From positions 1-64,000 of the forward strand of contig CAMJZA010000011.1 in the NCBI GenBank assembly GCA_946410085.1: a stretch of DNA of 64,000 nt, given 5' to 3'. This DNA comes from an uncultured Treponema sp. (GTDB lineage: Bacteria; Spirochaetota; Spirochaetia; Treponematales; Treponemataceae). The notes under the pieces are model-generated. The model ran no database searches and was not told where the DNA came from. It was given only the letters and a program-made list of their open reading frames with translations. The translations under genes and the position numbers were made by a program. Shown piece after piece: positions 41,002-49,898 of the stretch. Position 1 is the first letter of the stretch, and every line of letters starts with the position of its first letter.

Positions 41002-42028
41002 CTTGCCGGAAGAGCTGATTGCACAGAAGCCCTGTACAGCACGGGGCGATGACCGCCTGATGCTGCTGGGGCGGACGAGCGGGGCCGTGGAGCATCACGT
41101 CATGGCAGACCTTCCTTCCTTAGTCGACGAGGGAACGCTGATGGTGTTCAATAACAGCCGCGTCCGCCGGAGCCGCTGCTACGGCATGCGGCTTCTGAAC
41201 GGCACTGAGACGGGACGTGAGCAGGAGTTCATGTTCCTGAACCAGACGGGACCCGACGGGGACTGCTGGAATACGATGGTCAAGGGCGCGAAGAAGGTGA
41301 AGCCCGGTGCTGCCTACCGTTTTCCCGACGGTTCTGAAGGCGTCATTCAGGATGATGCGTCCGGTGAGGGAACGGAGTTCCGCCTCATCAAGTTTCCCTT
41401 CCGCGTGACGGAAGACTGGTTCGAGCGGAACGGCCACATTCCCCTGCCGCCCTACATCAGGCGGGAGGATACGGATGTTGACAGCGAGCGCTATCAGACG
41501 GTCTACGCAAAAGAAACGGGGAGCGCGGCATGTCCGACTGCCGGCCTGCATTTTACCGAAGGAATGCTTTCTGCCTTACAGGCAAAAGGTATTGAGCTTG
41601 CATGGCTGACCCTGCATGTGGGCTTGGGAACCTTTCTGCCTGTCCGTGCAGAAAATATCGAGGACCACCGGATGCACGAGGAGGTCTATACCGTGCCGTA
41701 CGATGTTGCCGAGCGCATAAACAGGGCGAAACAGGACGGGCGGAAAATCCTTGCCGTCGGAACAACAAGCGTGCGGACCCTGGAAAGCGCGAGTGACGAT
41801 AACGGCATTGTGCAGGGTGGCACGGGCAGGACGCATATCTTCATGTATCCCGGTTACCGCTTCAAGGTCGTAGACCAGATGTTCACGAACTTTCATACGC
41901 CGGAGTCTACGCTGATAATGCTCGTCAGTGCGTTTTCGACACGGGAAAACATCTTGAATGCCTACCGGTGCGCCGTACAGGAAAAATACCGTTTCTTCTC
42001 CTACGGGGACGCAATGCTGATAAAATAA
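40976..42028 (+). CDS. queA: S-adenosylmethionine:tRNA ribosyltransferase-isomerase
   Basis: The 350-residue enzyme of the queuosine pathway transfers the ribosyl moiety of SAM to preQ1 in tRNA. The family blocks [62 protein letters not shown] and HEEVYTVP are all present. The start ATG lies in GGGGAGGGGGAAATG within the end of ruvB; an earlier in-frame start would lack this site. Together with the YhhQ transporter this supports an active queuosine system. It ends one base before the stop of the convergent XDH-like gene. Confidence 0.96.
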   Translation: MKTSDFYFDLPEELIAQKPCTARGDDRLMLLGRTSGAVEHHVMADLPSLVDEGTLMVFNNSRVRRSRCYGMRLLNGTETGREQEFMFLNQTGPDGDCWNTMVKGAKKVKPGAAYRFPDGSEGVIQDDASGEGTEFRLIKFPFRVTEDWFERNGHIPLPPYIRREDTDVDSERYQTVYAKETGSAACPTAGLHFTEGMLSALQAKGIELAWLTLHVGLGTFLPVRAENIEDHRMHEEVYTVPYDVAERINRAKQDGRKILAVGTTSVRTLESASDDNGIVQGGTGRTHIFMYPGYRFKVVDQMFTNFHTPESTLIMLVSAFSTRENILNAYRCAVQEKYRFFSYGDAMLIK

Positions 42029-42029
42029 C

Positions 42030-42836
42030 TTAGCTGAGCAGCTGCAGGTTGTTGTCCAGCAGGCGGAGAAACTGGTCTTTGAGGATGGGGGCTGCACCGC
42101 TCCAGATAAACTCCTTCTGGCTCAGGCTGTCTGCCGCAGACAGGAAGTCTGCTATTGCCCTCTCGCTGAGGGGCAGCTTGGAACCGAGGAGTTTGTTTTC
42201 CAGTTCCCGGGAGCGGAATACCGGCACGCCGGCGAATGCGATTTTCATATTGACGATCAGGTCATTTTCCGTGTCGACGAGGAATACGAAGCTTGCGCTC
42301 AGGGGGCTCATTCTGTTTTCCGGTCCGACCCGCTTGAAGATTGCAATTTCCCATTCATTGGCGGGAACCCTGATCTTCGTCAGGATAAAGGACGGCGGAA
42401 CCTTGGTGAACTTGATGAAGGGAATGTATTTTACCGAAGTCTGGTTTTTGATTTCGAGCCTTGCATCGAGCGCAAGCAGGGGGGCGTAGAGGGTTCCCTT
42501 TTGCCCGTCCTTGCAGATGTTGCCTGCCAGCGTAGCGATGTTCCGCACGGGACCGGTTGCCGTTGATACGACCGCATCATAGAGGACAGAAGGCAGGTTC
42601 GTCCTTCCCATCGAGCTGATCTGGGCGAGTGTTACTGCGGGGCCGAAGTCGATGTAGCGTTCCCGCTTGTCAAAATTCCGGAGTTCCGGTATGGTGCGGG
42701 TGGAAACAGCCTTGTAGCGGGGGGCCGTCGGCTGGGTACAGGCTCCGACAATCTGCAGCTTGCTGACGCTTTTTATGTGGTAAAAGACGTCGGAAAGGTT
42801 TTTGGCAAGGAGAAAGCTGCCGTTATTTTCTTCCAT
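42030..42836 (-). CDS. XDH-like FAD-binding subunit (CoxM/XdhB type)
   Basis: The 268-residue protein looks like the medium, FAD-binding subunit of molybdenum hydroxylases, with GACTQPTAPRYKAV at the N-terminal loop and the family's ATGPVRNIATLAGNICKD segment. It is the last gene of a three-gene set, overlapping the Fe-S subunit gene by 14 bases. In canonical enzymes this subunit passes electrons from Fe-S clusters to NAD. The first FAD loop (AGGT in relatives) is not conserved here, so FAD binding is uncertain. Confidence 0.75.
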   Translation of the reverse strand: MEENNGSFLLAKNLSDVFYHIKSVSKLQIVGACTQPTAPRYKAVSTRTIPELRNFDKRERYIDFGPAVTLAQISSMGRTNLPSVLYDAVVSTATGPVRNIATLAGNICKDGQKGTLYAPLLALDARLEIKNQTSVKYIPFIKFTKVPPSFILTKIRVPANEWEIAIFKRVGPENRMSPLSASFVFLVDTENDLIVNMKIAFAGVPVFRSRELENKLLGSKLPLSERAIADFLSAADSLSQKEFIWSGAAPILKDQFLRLLDNNLQLLS

Positions 42837-43311
42837 ACTTCTTCCCCTCCCGTTTGTGTTTCGTTGCTATTGCATAGAGGATGCCGTTGATGTAGCTGTT
42901 GCGGTCCGTGCAGCAGAAGTCAAGGTCCTTTATCATGTCCGTAATCTGCTGTATGCTCGGACGCGCGGGAGTCGTAATCAGCTGATAGGCGGTCAGAATC
43001 TTGCCTGCGTCGCAGTATCCGCAGAGATTCACTCCCGCCTGCCTGAAGCCTGTCATGATGTCGCTGTATTCAGGGAAGCTTTTGAAAAACTCAAGGGTGA
43101 CGATATTTGAGTCCCTGACGGCGGCGACGGGAACGATGCAGGAAGGGACAGGCTTCCCGTCTATGAGTACCATGCAGTTGCCGCAGTGCCCTTCCATGCA
43201 GCCGCATTTGACCTTGTACAGTTTTTTTTCGCGGAGGGCCTGGAGAAGGCTTTCGTTCGGACTTACATCAAAAAGATCTGCCTCGTCATTGAGCATTACC
43301 GGAATCTGCAT
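42823..43311 (-). CDS. XDH-like [2Fe-2S] subunit (CoxS type)
   Basis: The 162-residue two-domain iron-sulfur protein has the plant-ferredoxin-type cluster motif CGCMEGHCGNC plus the later Cys in VPSC, all intact. The second helical domain has CGYCDAG, but the C-x-C pair expected near its end reads FCCTDRN, so one ligand of the second cluster seems displaced or lost. It overlaps both neighbours (26 and 14 bases), which points to a tight operon with the molybdopterin-type and FAD-type subunits. Confidence 0.82.
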   Translation of the reverse strand: MQIPVMLNDEADLFDVSPNESLLQALREKKLYKVKCGCMEGHCGNCMVLIDGKPVPSCIVPVAAVRDSNIVTLEFFKSFPEYSDIMTGFRQAGVNLCGYCDAGKILTAYQLITTPARPSIQQITDMIKDLDFCCTDRNSYINGILYAIATKHKREGKKYGRK

Positions 43312-45679
43312 CCTTTTCCTCCTGCTGCCCGTCTGAGGCGGGTTCTCTATCTGCTGTTTCCGCTGTTTCTGCCGTCAGGGGTGCGGAACTGCCTGCATCT
43401 GAGGGAGATTCCCTGTCGGCCTCTCCGGTCGCTGTGTCTGCCGTGTCTGTAGCTGCTTCGGGTTCGGCTGCATCGCTCTGGCTGCCGGAGTGACGTGCGC
43501 TGCTCCTTACTGCCGCCCGGGCCTGCAGTTCCTGTATCTTCCGGTAAATGCTGTCATACTGGAGGGGGAGTTCGGTAAGCTGAGTCCCCAGGGCCTGAGA
43601 AAGGGCCTGCAGGTAGGCGGACGGAATAATCTGATAGACGAGACCTCCGATCTGCTCCGGGTTTCCGTTATCCTTCATGAAGGATATGGAGATGTCGTCG
43701 CAGAGGGTCTCTTTTTCGTCTGTCAGAGAACTGAGTATCTTTTGTATACCGAGCTTGATCGTCGCTTCTGCTGCCGGCGAGCTGAGTATCTGCCCGCCGC
43801 TGATGATGAGCTGGATTTTCCGTATCCGGTCGGTGAAGGTACAGCAGTCAAGCTCCACTTCGACTGTTGCGGCTGCGAAAGAACAGGAGTGGAACGGCTT
43901 GCCCCGGAACTGCTGGCTGTCCCAGGCCTTCTTCTGGACACTCCCGAGTTTGTGCGTGACCGAAATGGGGAGCCCGCTTTTTTCCCGTTTCCGCCTGATT
44001 GCCTCGCAGCATTTTTTGAGGAGGACGGTCGTAATGCTGATGTTTGCGTATGCGCTCTCGGGCAGGTAGGGTTCACTGCCGCCTTCGAAGGTCGTCCCCA
44101 TCTTGATGCGCGAGGGTCTGATGTCGAGTATGTCCGAAGCAAGCTTTGTCCATATTTCCTGAATGGATTTTGAGAGCGGCGGGCTGTGTATGACCAGGTC
44201 CCCGTCTTCTTCCAGCGTGACTTCCAGCTCCTGGTTTGCTCCGTATATCGTTGAGCCGTAGTAAAAGGACCCCTCGTATCCGGCGGCGAATCCGATGCCC
44301 CTGACCGGCGGAACGAACGGCGATGCCGTGAACTGGCTTGCAAAATTCTTTGAGCGCATCAGGCTTTCACGGTTATAAAAGATATACTTGTTTTTAAAGT
44401 CGCTGGAATTGAACAGGATGTCTATGCTTTCCTCCGCCTTGGGCAGCATGAACGTGAAAGGTATGCCGGTATTTGCTTCGTTTGGTTCATCATCGCTGCT
44501 TTCCTGCTGGCTGTTGAGGTTCAGCTTCCGTATGTCGCTGGGAAAGACGAGTGAAAGTTCCGGCTGCCTGTTGAGTTTCTGGACCAGTGCTGACATGGCG
44601 TTTTCCATTGCAAAGAAAGCTGCCGAATCAATCAGCTGGAGGTCAATGGAAAGGGGAGGCGTATGGGAAGGGACCGCTTTTACCCGGACGCTCATGCTTT
44701 CTGCCTTGTAGCAGGAGCTTGCGGCAATTGCGAGTCGGTCGATTATTTCTCCGATGAAGACGTTTGTACTGCCACAGTCCAGCGTTGCTTCTATTTTCAG
44801 CGCCTTCAGCCTGCCTTCCCTGTCGGCACCCAGTTCGGTATGAAAGAGGATGGGCTTCATGCAGTCGATGTAGCTCTCCTGTTCCTGCCTGCTGTAGATG
44901 AGTTTTACCGGTGCCTTCAGCCGGTAGGAGGCGACGGCAGCCTGACAGGCTATGATGGAGTTGTACCAGATGCTGTTCGTAGAACGGTTGAACGCTTTTG
45001 TCCGTGTTACGTTAATCTGCTCGGGGGCAATATTCAGGACTTCTGCCAGGTTCGTCCGCAGGTTGCTTATCCACTGGGACGGCGTATAGACATTCAAAGT
45101 GTCGCCCGAGAAGGAACAGAGGGCTCCGCAGGTTTCCCGGTAGTTCCTCGGGCACAGGCTGTAGGTCCAGTCATTCTGTACGGTAACTTCGGCTTCTGCA
45201 AGTGCTCTGTCTATTCCCCTGCAGCTTCCGCTCTCCTGCGTGAAGCAGTCGCCGTATTCAATGAGCCGCTCCCGTTCCTCCGACGTAAAGAGGACGTCAT
45301 GGGAGTCCTCGCTGCCCTTGACCTGATGTTCAATGGGAATGTCGTCGTAGTGTATCCGAAGGCCGTTCAGGGCTTTCTCGATGGTTCCCATGTCCGGTCC
45401 GACCAGCAGGCCGATTGCTTCTCCTTCGTAGGAGAGGTTGCCGTCGCAGAAGACTGAAATTTTCCCTTCTGCGCTGTCAACCAGATTGGTACCGGGAACA
45501 TCCCGGGCCGTGAACAGGGTGCAGCCTTCTATGCTGCCGTCCTGGGTGATCGAGGTGATGATGCCCCTGTCCATCGGGCTTCGTACGGTAACCGCATACA
45601 GCATGTTCTTTAAGGAAAGGTCACTGCAAAAATCATTCTTGAAGGTGATTGTTGCGGCTTCCTCTTTTTCCTTAGGCAT
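43286..45679 (-). CDS. XDH-like molybdopterin-binding subunit, divergent
   Basis: The 797-residue protein has the aldehyde-oxidase/XDH large-subunit layout: an N-terminal hammerhead-like domain (SPMDRGIITSITQDGS, GEAIGLLVGPDM), ETCGALCSF and NRSTNSIWYNSIIACQAAV. Canonical cofactor motifs are weak: the GQG and ASR-type segments are replaced (GGSEPYLPESAYANIS), and I cannot find the C-terminal GVGE with the catalytic Glu. A tail of about 80 Ala/Asp/Glu/Ser-rich residues follows. The start at 45679 overlaps the DegT stop (ATGCCTAA) with a GGAG site. Substrate and activity are uncertain. Confidence 0.72.
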   Translation of the reverse strand: MPKEKEEAATITFKNDFCSDLSLKNMLYAVTVRSPMDRGIITSITQDGSIEGCTLFTARDVPGTNLVDSAEGKISVFCDGNLSYEGEAIGLLVGPDMGTIEKALNGLRIHYDDIPIEHQVKGSEDSHDVLFTSEERERLIEYGDCFTQESGSCRGIDRALAEAEVTVQNDWTYSLCPRNYRETCGALCSFSGDTLNVYTPSQWISNLRTNLAEVLNIAPEQINVTRTKAFNRSTNSIWYNSIIACQAAVASYRLKAPVKLIYSRQEQESYIDCMKPILFHTELGADREGRLKALKIEATLDCGSTNVFIGEIIDRLAIAASSCYKAESMSVRVKAVPSHTPPLSIDLQLIDSAAFFAMENAMSALVQKLNRQPELSLVFPSDIRKLNLNSQQESSDDEPNEANTGIPFTFMLPKAEESIDILFNSSDFKNKYIFYNRESLMRSKNFASQFTASPFVPPVRGIGFAAGYEGSFYYGSTIYGANQELEVTLEEDGDLVIHSPPLSKSIQEIWTKLASDILDIRPSRIKMGTTFEGGSEPYLPESAYANISITTVLLKKCCEAIRRKREKSGLPISVTHKLGSVQKKAWDSQQFRGKPFHSCSFAAATVEVELDCCTFTDRIRKIQLIISGGQILSSPAAEATIKLGIQKILSSLTDEKETLCDDISISFMKDNGNPEQIGGLVYQIIPSAYLQALSQALGTQLTELPLQYDSIYRKIQELQARAAVRSSARHSGSQSDAAEPEAATDTADTATGEADRESPSDAGSSAPLTAETAETADREPASDGQQEEKDADSGNAQ

Positions 45680-46862
45680 GGTACTTTTCTCCAATCTGCT
45701 GAATGCAGTCAACGACATAGGAAATTGCTTCGTCACTCATGTCGGGGAAGAGGGGAATTGAGATGGTCTCATTGTAGTGCTGTTCGGCATGGGGGAAATG
45801 CTCCGCATCAAATCCCTCATAGAGCTGTTTCCAGTAGCTGAAATGGAAGATCGGTATGAAGTGGACGGATATGCCGACACCTTTCTGCTGCAGTTCTTTT
45901 GCAAAGGTATTCCGGTCACAGCGGAGCTTCGTCAGGTCAAGCCGCAGCAGGAAGAGGTGCCAGGAGTTTCCCTCGCCGTCCGGCGGCAGCTTAATGAAGT
46001 CGAGCTGCCTGAATGCTTCCATGTAGCGCTCTACGTGAGCCTTCCGTTTCCGGTCAAATTCATCTGCCCGGGCAAGCTGTACCCTGCCGAGTGCTGCGAG
46101 GAGGTCGGGCAGGTTGTACTTGTATCCCGGGGCAATGATGTCATATTCCCATGATGCCTTCGGCGATGTATAGCGGTCCCACGTTGTCCGGTCCATGCCG
46201 TGCATCCGCATCGAAGTCATCCGCTTTGCGAGCGCTTCATCATTCGTGACGACCATGCCGCCTTCTCCGGTCGTAATCGTCTTGGTGACGTAAAAGGAAA
46301 ACACGCCCACATCGCCGATTGCACCGGCATAACCGAGGTGGGTCCTGCTTGGGAAGGAGTGGGCTGCATCTTCAATGACCTTTACGCCGTATTTCCGGGC
46401 GAGGGCCATGATGGCATCCATGTTGCAGACGTTTCCGGCGATATGGACGGGAACAATGGCGGCGACATGCTTTCCTTGCGGACTTTTGAGGATTTCCTCT
46501 ACTTTCACCGGGTCAATCGAATAGCTGTCCTGTTCGATGTCTGCAAAGTAGACATCTGCTCCCAGAAGGCGGGCGCAGGCAGCCGTGGACACGAAGGTGT
46601 AGGGGGTCGTTATGACAGCCTTGCCGGGCTTGACGCCGCAGGCTTCCATTGCGAGCACCATGCCGCTCGTATTGCTGTTGACGGCGAGGGCGTAGGATGC
46701 CTGGACCTTTGCAGCGAATTCCTGCTCGAACGCAAGCGCTTCTTTTCCTGTCGTAAGCCAGCCGCTCCGCATGACCCGCAGGACTGCCTCTTCTTCTTCT
46801 TTTCCGATTGATGCCGTGAAAAAGGGAACTTTCAGTGCTTCACGCTTCGTAGTATCTGCCAT
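45672..46862 (-). CDS. DegT/DnrJ/EryC1-type sugar aminotransferase
   Basis: The 396-residue PLP aminotransferase acts on keto sugars. It has VNSNTSGM, TTPYTFVSTA, the EDAAHSF motif and the PLP lysine Lys194 in YVTKTITTGEGGMV, typical of the PglE/ArnB/SpsC group. It is coupled to the upstream dehydratase by a TAATG overlap, so the pair should convert a UDP-HexNAc to a 4-amino-4,6-dideoxy sugar, a building block of surface glycans. The XDH-like genes follow with an eight-base overlap, an odd partner for this pathway. Confidence 0.9.
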   Translation of the reverse strand: MADTTKREALKVPFFTASIGKEEEEAVLRVMRSGWLTTGKEALAFEQEFAAKVQASYALAVNSNTSGMVLAMEACGVKPGKAVITTPYTFVSTAACARLLGADVYFADIEQDSYSIDPVKVEEILKSPQGKHVAAIVPVHIAGNVCNMDAIMALARKYGVKVIEDAAHSFPSRTHLGYAGAIGDVGVFSFYVTKTITTGEGGMVVTNDEALAKRMTSMRMHGMDRTTWDRYTSPKASWEYDIIAPGYKYNLPDLLAALGRVQLARADEFDRKRKAHVERYMEAFRQLDFIKLPPDGEGNSWHLFLLRLDLTKLRCDRNTFAKELQQKGVGISVHFIPIFHFSYWKQLYEGFDAEHFPHAEQHYNETISIPLFPDMSDEAISYVVDCIQQIGEKYHA

Positions 46863-48391
46863 TATAAAACCACCTTGACTGAGTTTGACATGTTGACGAC
46901 CTTACCGTCCTGCTCCTGCGCCTCGTAGAATGCGTTGAGTGTGGGAACCGCTGCCCGCAGGAGCTTGAGCAGTTCCGCTTTATTCCGGTAGAGCCCGGGC
47001 TGTGCCGGATTATATGCGCAGATTGGTGCAAGGCTTTCCACGAGCTGGTGAAGGTCAAAGGTTCCGGGCGGTATGTTCGTCAGCTTGAGGATTTTCCGGT
47101 AGTCCGTCGGCTGCGGATTTTCTTCATCGAGCCAGAGGGGTTCAACGAGGCGTTCGCCCGGCCGTGTCCCGATGAACTTGATGTCGATGTCCTCGTAGGG
47201 CTCAAAGCCTGAGAAACGGATGATCTGCTCGGCAAGGTCGAGTATCTTTATGGGATCTCCCATATCGAGCAGGTATGACGCTCCGTTCAGTCCCACACCG
47301 CCGGTCTGGAGGACGAGCGAGCATGCTTCGGGAATCGTCATGAAATAGCGTTCCATATCCCGGTCAGTTACGGTGACGGGACCGCCGTTCTGTATCTGTT
47401 CCATAAAGATGGGCAGGATGGAGCCGCGCGAACCCAAGACATTGCCGAAACGGACGAACATGAAGGCCTGCCCGTTCCGTACCCTGCCTGCCGCGTCGTT
47501 CACCAGCTTTTCGCAGAGCATCTTGCTGACCCCGTAGACGCTGACCGGGTCAACGGCCTTGTCCGTTGAAATGAGGACGAACTTCTTGGTTCCTGCTTTC
47601 AGCGCTGCGTCGAGCAGGTTTTTGGTGCCGAATACGTTGTTTTCGATGGAAGCGACCGGGTTTTCTTCCATCATGGGGACGTGCTTGTAGGCCGCACAGT
47701 GGAAGATGACGTCGGCCCGGGTCTGGGTAACGATGTACTTCATGTACTCCCGGTCTTTCATGTCGCCGATGATGGGAACGACGGAAGCTTTTTCTCCGAC
47801 GCCTTCATTCTGGAGGATGTGCAGTTCCCGGTAGATTTTGACGATAGAGTTTTCCCCGTGTCCGAAAAGATAGAGCCGTTCACAGCCGCCGGAAAGCAGC
47901 TGCCGGGACAGCTCGGAACCGATGGAACCTCCCGCACCGGTGATGAGGACCCGCTTGCCCTTCAGGTAGGCGAGGCTTTCGTGGAGGGGAATGATGATCG
48001 GCGTGCGGCCCAGGATATCCAGCGGATTGATGTCCCGGGCCTGTATCAGGTGCGCCTTGCCGTCTATGACCTGGCTGATTGAAGGCAGGATCTTAATGTT
48101 GAAGAAACCGCCAGCCTTGAGGGAATTGTATATTGCGCGGATCCGGTCGCCGCCTGCACTGGGAATTGCAATGATTGCCTTGTCGATTGCGCTGGCTTTC
48201 AGCAGGGGGGCAACCTCGTCGATGGGTCCCAGAACGGGGATTCCGTCTATCTTTGTCCCGATGAGTGTCTTGTCATCATCTAAAAATGCTGCAACGTGGC
48301 CGAATATATTCTTGCGAATCAAGTCTTTTGCAATCATCTGACCGGCAAATCCGGCACCGATGATGTACAGGAGTGTTTCTACTTTGTCCAT
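46862..48391 (-). CDS. UDP-HexNAc 4,6-dehydratase-like protein (CapD/PglF/WbpM family) without membrane domain
   Basis: The 509-residue protein has an N-terminal Rossmann domain (LYIIGAGFAGQMIAKDL) and a C-terminal SDR dehydratase domain with NAD motif ITGAGGSIGSEL, CAAYKHVPMMEENP, STDKAVDPVSVYGVSK and RFGNVLGSRGSILP. Full-length PglF/WbpM proteins carry four N-terminal membrane helices; these are missing here, so it should be soluble. The SDR Tyr/Met substitution typical of this family (SxxK after STDKA) is present. It leads the operon DegT - XDH-like trio, with its own promoter at 48423-48451. Confidence 0.9.
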   Translation of the reverse strand: MDKVETLLYIIGAGFAGQMIAKDLIRKNIFGHVAAFLDDDKTLIGTKIDGIPVLGPIDEVAPLLKASAIDKAIIAIPSAGGDRIRAIYNSLKAGGFFNIKILPSISQVIDGKAHLIQARDINPLDILGRTPIIIPLHESLAYLKGKRVLITGAGGSIGSELSRQLLSGGCERLYLFGHGENSIVKIYRELHILQNEGVGEKASVVPIIGDMKDREYMKYIVTQTRADVIFHCAAYKHVPMMEENPVASIENNVFGTKNLLDAALKAGTKKFVLISTDKAVDPVSVYGVSKMLCEKLVNDAAGRVRNGQAFMFVRFGNVLGSRGSILPIFMEQIQNGGPVTVTDRDMERYFMTIPEACSLVLQTGGVGLNGASYLLDMGDPIKILDLAEQIIRFSGFEPYEDIDIKFIGTRPGERLVEPLWLDEENPQPTDYRKILKLTNIPPGTFDLHQLVESLAPICAYNPAQPGLYRNKAELLKLLRAAVPTLNAFYEAQEQDGKVVNMSNSVKVVL

Positions 48392-48422
48392 GTTAGTTCC
48401 GCTTTATCCCCATTTTCTATCC

Positions 48423-48451
48423 ATAATACCATAGATTCCGGGCTGTTTCAA
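48423..48451 (-). promoter_or_regulatory. Promoter of the dehydratase-led operon
   Basis: On the minus strand TTGAAA (48446-48451), 17 bases and TATTAT (48423-48428) are followed by about 31 bases to the ATG at 48391, which has a weak CGGAA site. Confidence 0.55.
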
Positions 48452-48473
48452 CAGTTTGCCTTGTTCCCTGCCC

Positions 48474-48502
48474 TTTAAATTCTTCCCCGCTTAGTGTATG
48501 AT
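48474..48502 (+). promoter_or_regulatory. Promoter, leaderless configuration, for lipoprotein gene
   Basis: TTTAAA (48474-48479), 17 bases and TATGAT (48497-48502) are followed by 8 bases and the ATG at 48511. It is divergent from the dehydratase operon promoter 23 bases away. Confidence 0.5.
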
Positions 48503-48510
48503 ACGCAGGT

Positions 48511-49884
48511 ATGAAACGTTGCAGAACAGTCTTTCTGAGCCTTATTGCGGCGTCGGCATTGCTGCTGACCGGCTGCGAGAGTGTCATAGGATACAGTGTC
48601 GTCCTCTGGACGATTGCGGACAACGGGATAGCGGACGGTACGATTGTCCCCGTGTACCTCAAGTCCAACATCATGCAGGAATATGTCATCGACAACCCGA
48701 ACACTGAGGAAGTCGAGAAGATAGAAGTTCCCTTCAGTGCCCTTTCGGTTCCCATGTCAAAGAAAAAGGCCCGGGAACGGGCTGCACGGTATAAGGATTA
48801 CGAGCATCAGTACGCAAAATGCGTGCTGGACGGACTTCCCATCCGGGAGGCTCCCGAGAACGGCAGCAAGCAGGTCTACCGCCTGCGGCAGGATGAGGTA
48901 ATCCGTGCCCTCTACAAGGGGGAGGGCGTTATTCCGACGAACGGCAAGGAACTGCTGAAAGGTGAGTGGCTGCGCGTCATCACGAAGGGGGGAACTGCCG
49001 GCTGGTGTTTCTCCCAGAACCTCCGCCTTTTTACGATGAATTCCGACGGCTCGTACGGAGAAGGGGCTGAAGAAGCTGAGGTACAGGAAGCGGATGACGA
49101 GCTGGAGCTGATGCTTTCTTCCATCTGGTATCCCGACTATTACCAGAAGATGATAGCTTCCCGGGAACTGGACCTTGACTATTTTACCGAGGACTACCGT
49201 TTTGATACCGGCAGTTCCACCGGTGAGATTGTCCTCAAGCTGTTCAATGTTGACGAACGCTATCCCTATGCCGGCGTGACGAAACTCCGCGGAGGGGTCT
49301 ACCGCTTTAATGGAACCCAGATACAGGTTACGGTCAAGGGCAAGTCTTCGATTGTCCTGCAGTATACGGATTCCAGCGGCAAGCCGAGAACCTTTGGCTT
49401 CATGACGCTCGGCGAAGCGACTGATATTGCAACGATGATCAAGGCCGAAGGTGAACGGCGGCAGGCGGTGATAAGCGATCTGTCCAAGCTGGGACCTGAA
49501 TTTTTCAGTTCTGCATACGGAACGCTCTCCATCAGCATCAGTCCGGTGAGCGGCGGTGTGTTCAGCTGGACGGACTATGATCTGGTTGTTCCGTCCCTGA
49601 TCAGCCGTAATTCCGGTAAGGACGGAACGGTAACGACGCACTATTATCTTGACAAGTCGCTCAAGGCGGACTGGGACGGGGTGCTGAGCTTCCGTTTTGA
49701 CAGGAACGGCAGCGAGGTCAACCTGCTGTACAAGAAGGCTTCCGGCGGTCTCCGTCTGGCCCCGGCCCGGATTAAGGAAGTTGAAGACAGCGTGACGGGA
49801 CGCAGGAGCTATTCCGTTCTGGCCTCCAGCAATCCGCTCGTCATGTTCTTCCAGACGGCAGCTGCCATGTCTGACGGTCAGTAG
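48511..49884 (+). CDS. Lipoprotein with SH3-like domain, function unknown
   Basis: The 457-residue protein has a typical lipoprotein signal (ASALLLTGC). Residues of about 105-175 form a bacterial SH3-like domain (LPIREAPENGSKQVYRLRQDEVIRALYKGEG, WLRVITKGGTAGWCFSQNLRLF). The second half is beta-rich, with repeated strand patterns (YRFNGTQIQVTVKGKSSIVLQYTD) and no known motif. SH3-like domains of this kind often contact peptidoglycan or peptides. It is followed 15 bases later by an ABC-F gene, probably on the same transcript. Translation is probably leaderless. Confidence 0.82.
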   Translation: MKRCRTVFLSLIAASALLLTGCESVIGYSVVLWTIADNGIADGTIVPVYLKSNIMQEYVIDNPNTEEVEKIEVPFSALSVPMSKKKARERAARYKDYEHQYAKCVLDGLPIREAPENGSKQVYRLRQDEVIRALYKGEGVIPTNGKELLKGEWLRVITKGGTAGWCFSQNLRLFTMNSDGSYGEGAEEAEVQEADDELELMLSSIWYPDYYQKMIASRELDLDYFTEDYRFDTGSSTGEIVLKLFNVDERYPYAGVTKLRGGVYRFNGTQIQVTVKGKSSIVLQYTDSSGKPRTFGFMTLGEATDIATMIKAEGERRQAVISDLSKLGPEFFSSAYGTLSISISPVSGGVFSWTDYDLVVPSLISRNSGKDGTVTTHYYLDKSLKADWDGVLSFRFDRNGSEVNLLYKKASGGLRLAPARIKEVEDSVTGRRSYSVLASSNPLVMFFQTAAAMSDGQ

Positions 49885-49898
49885 GGGAGTCCGATTCT

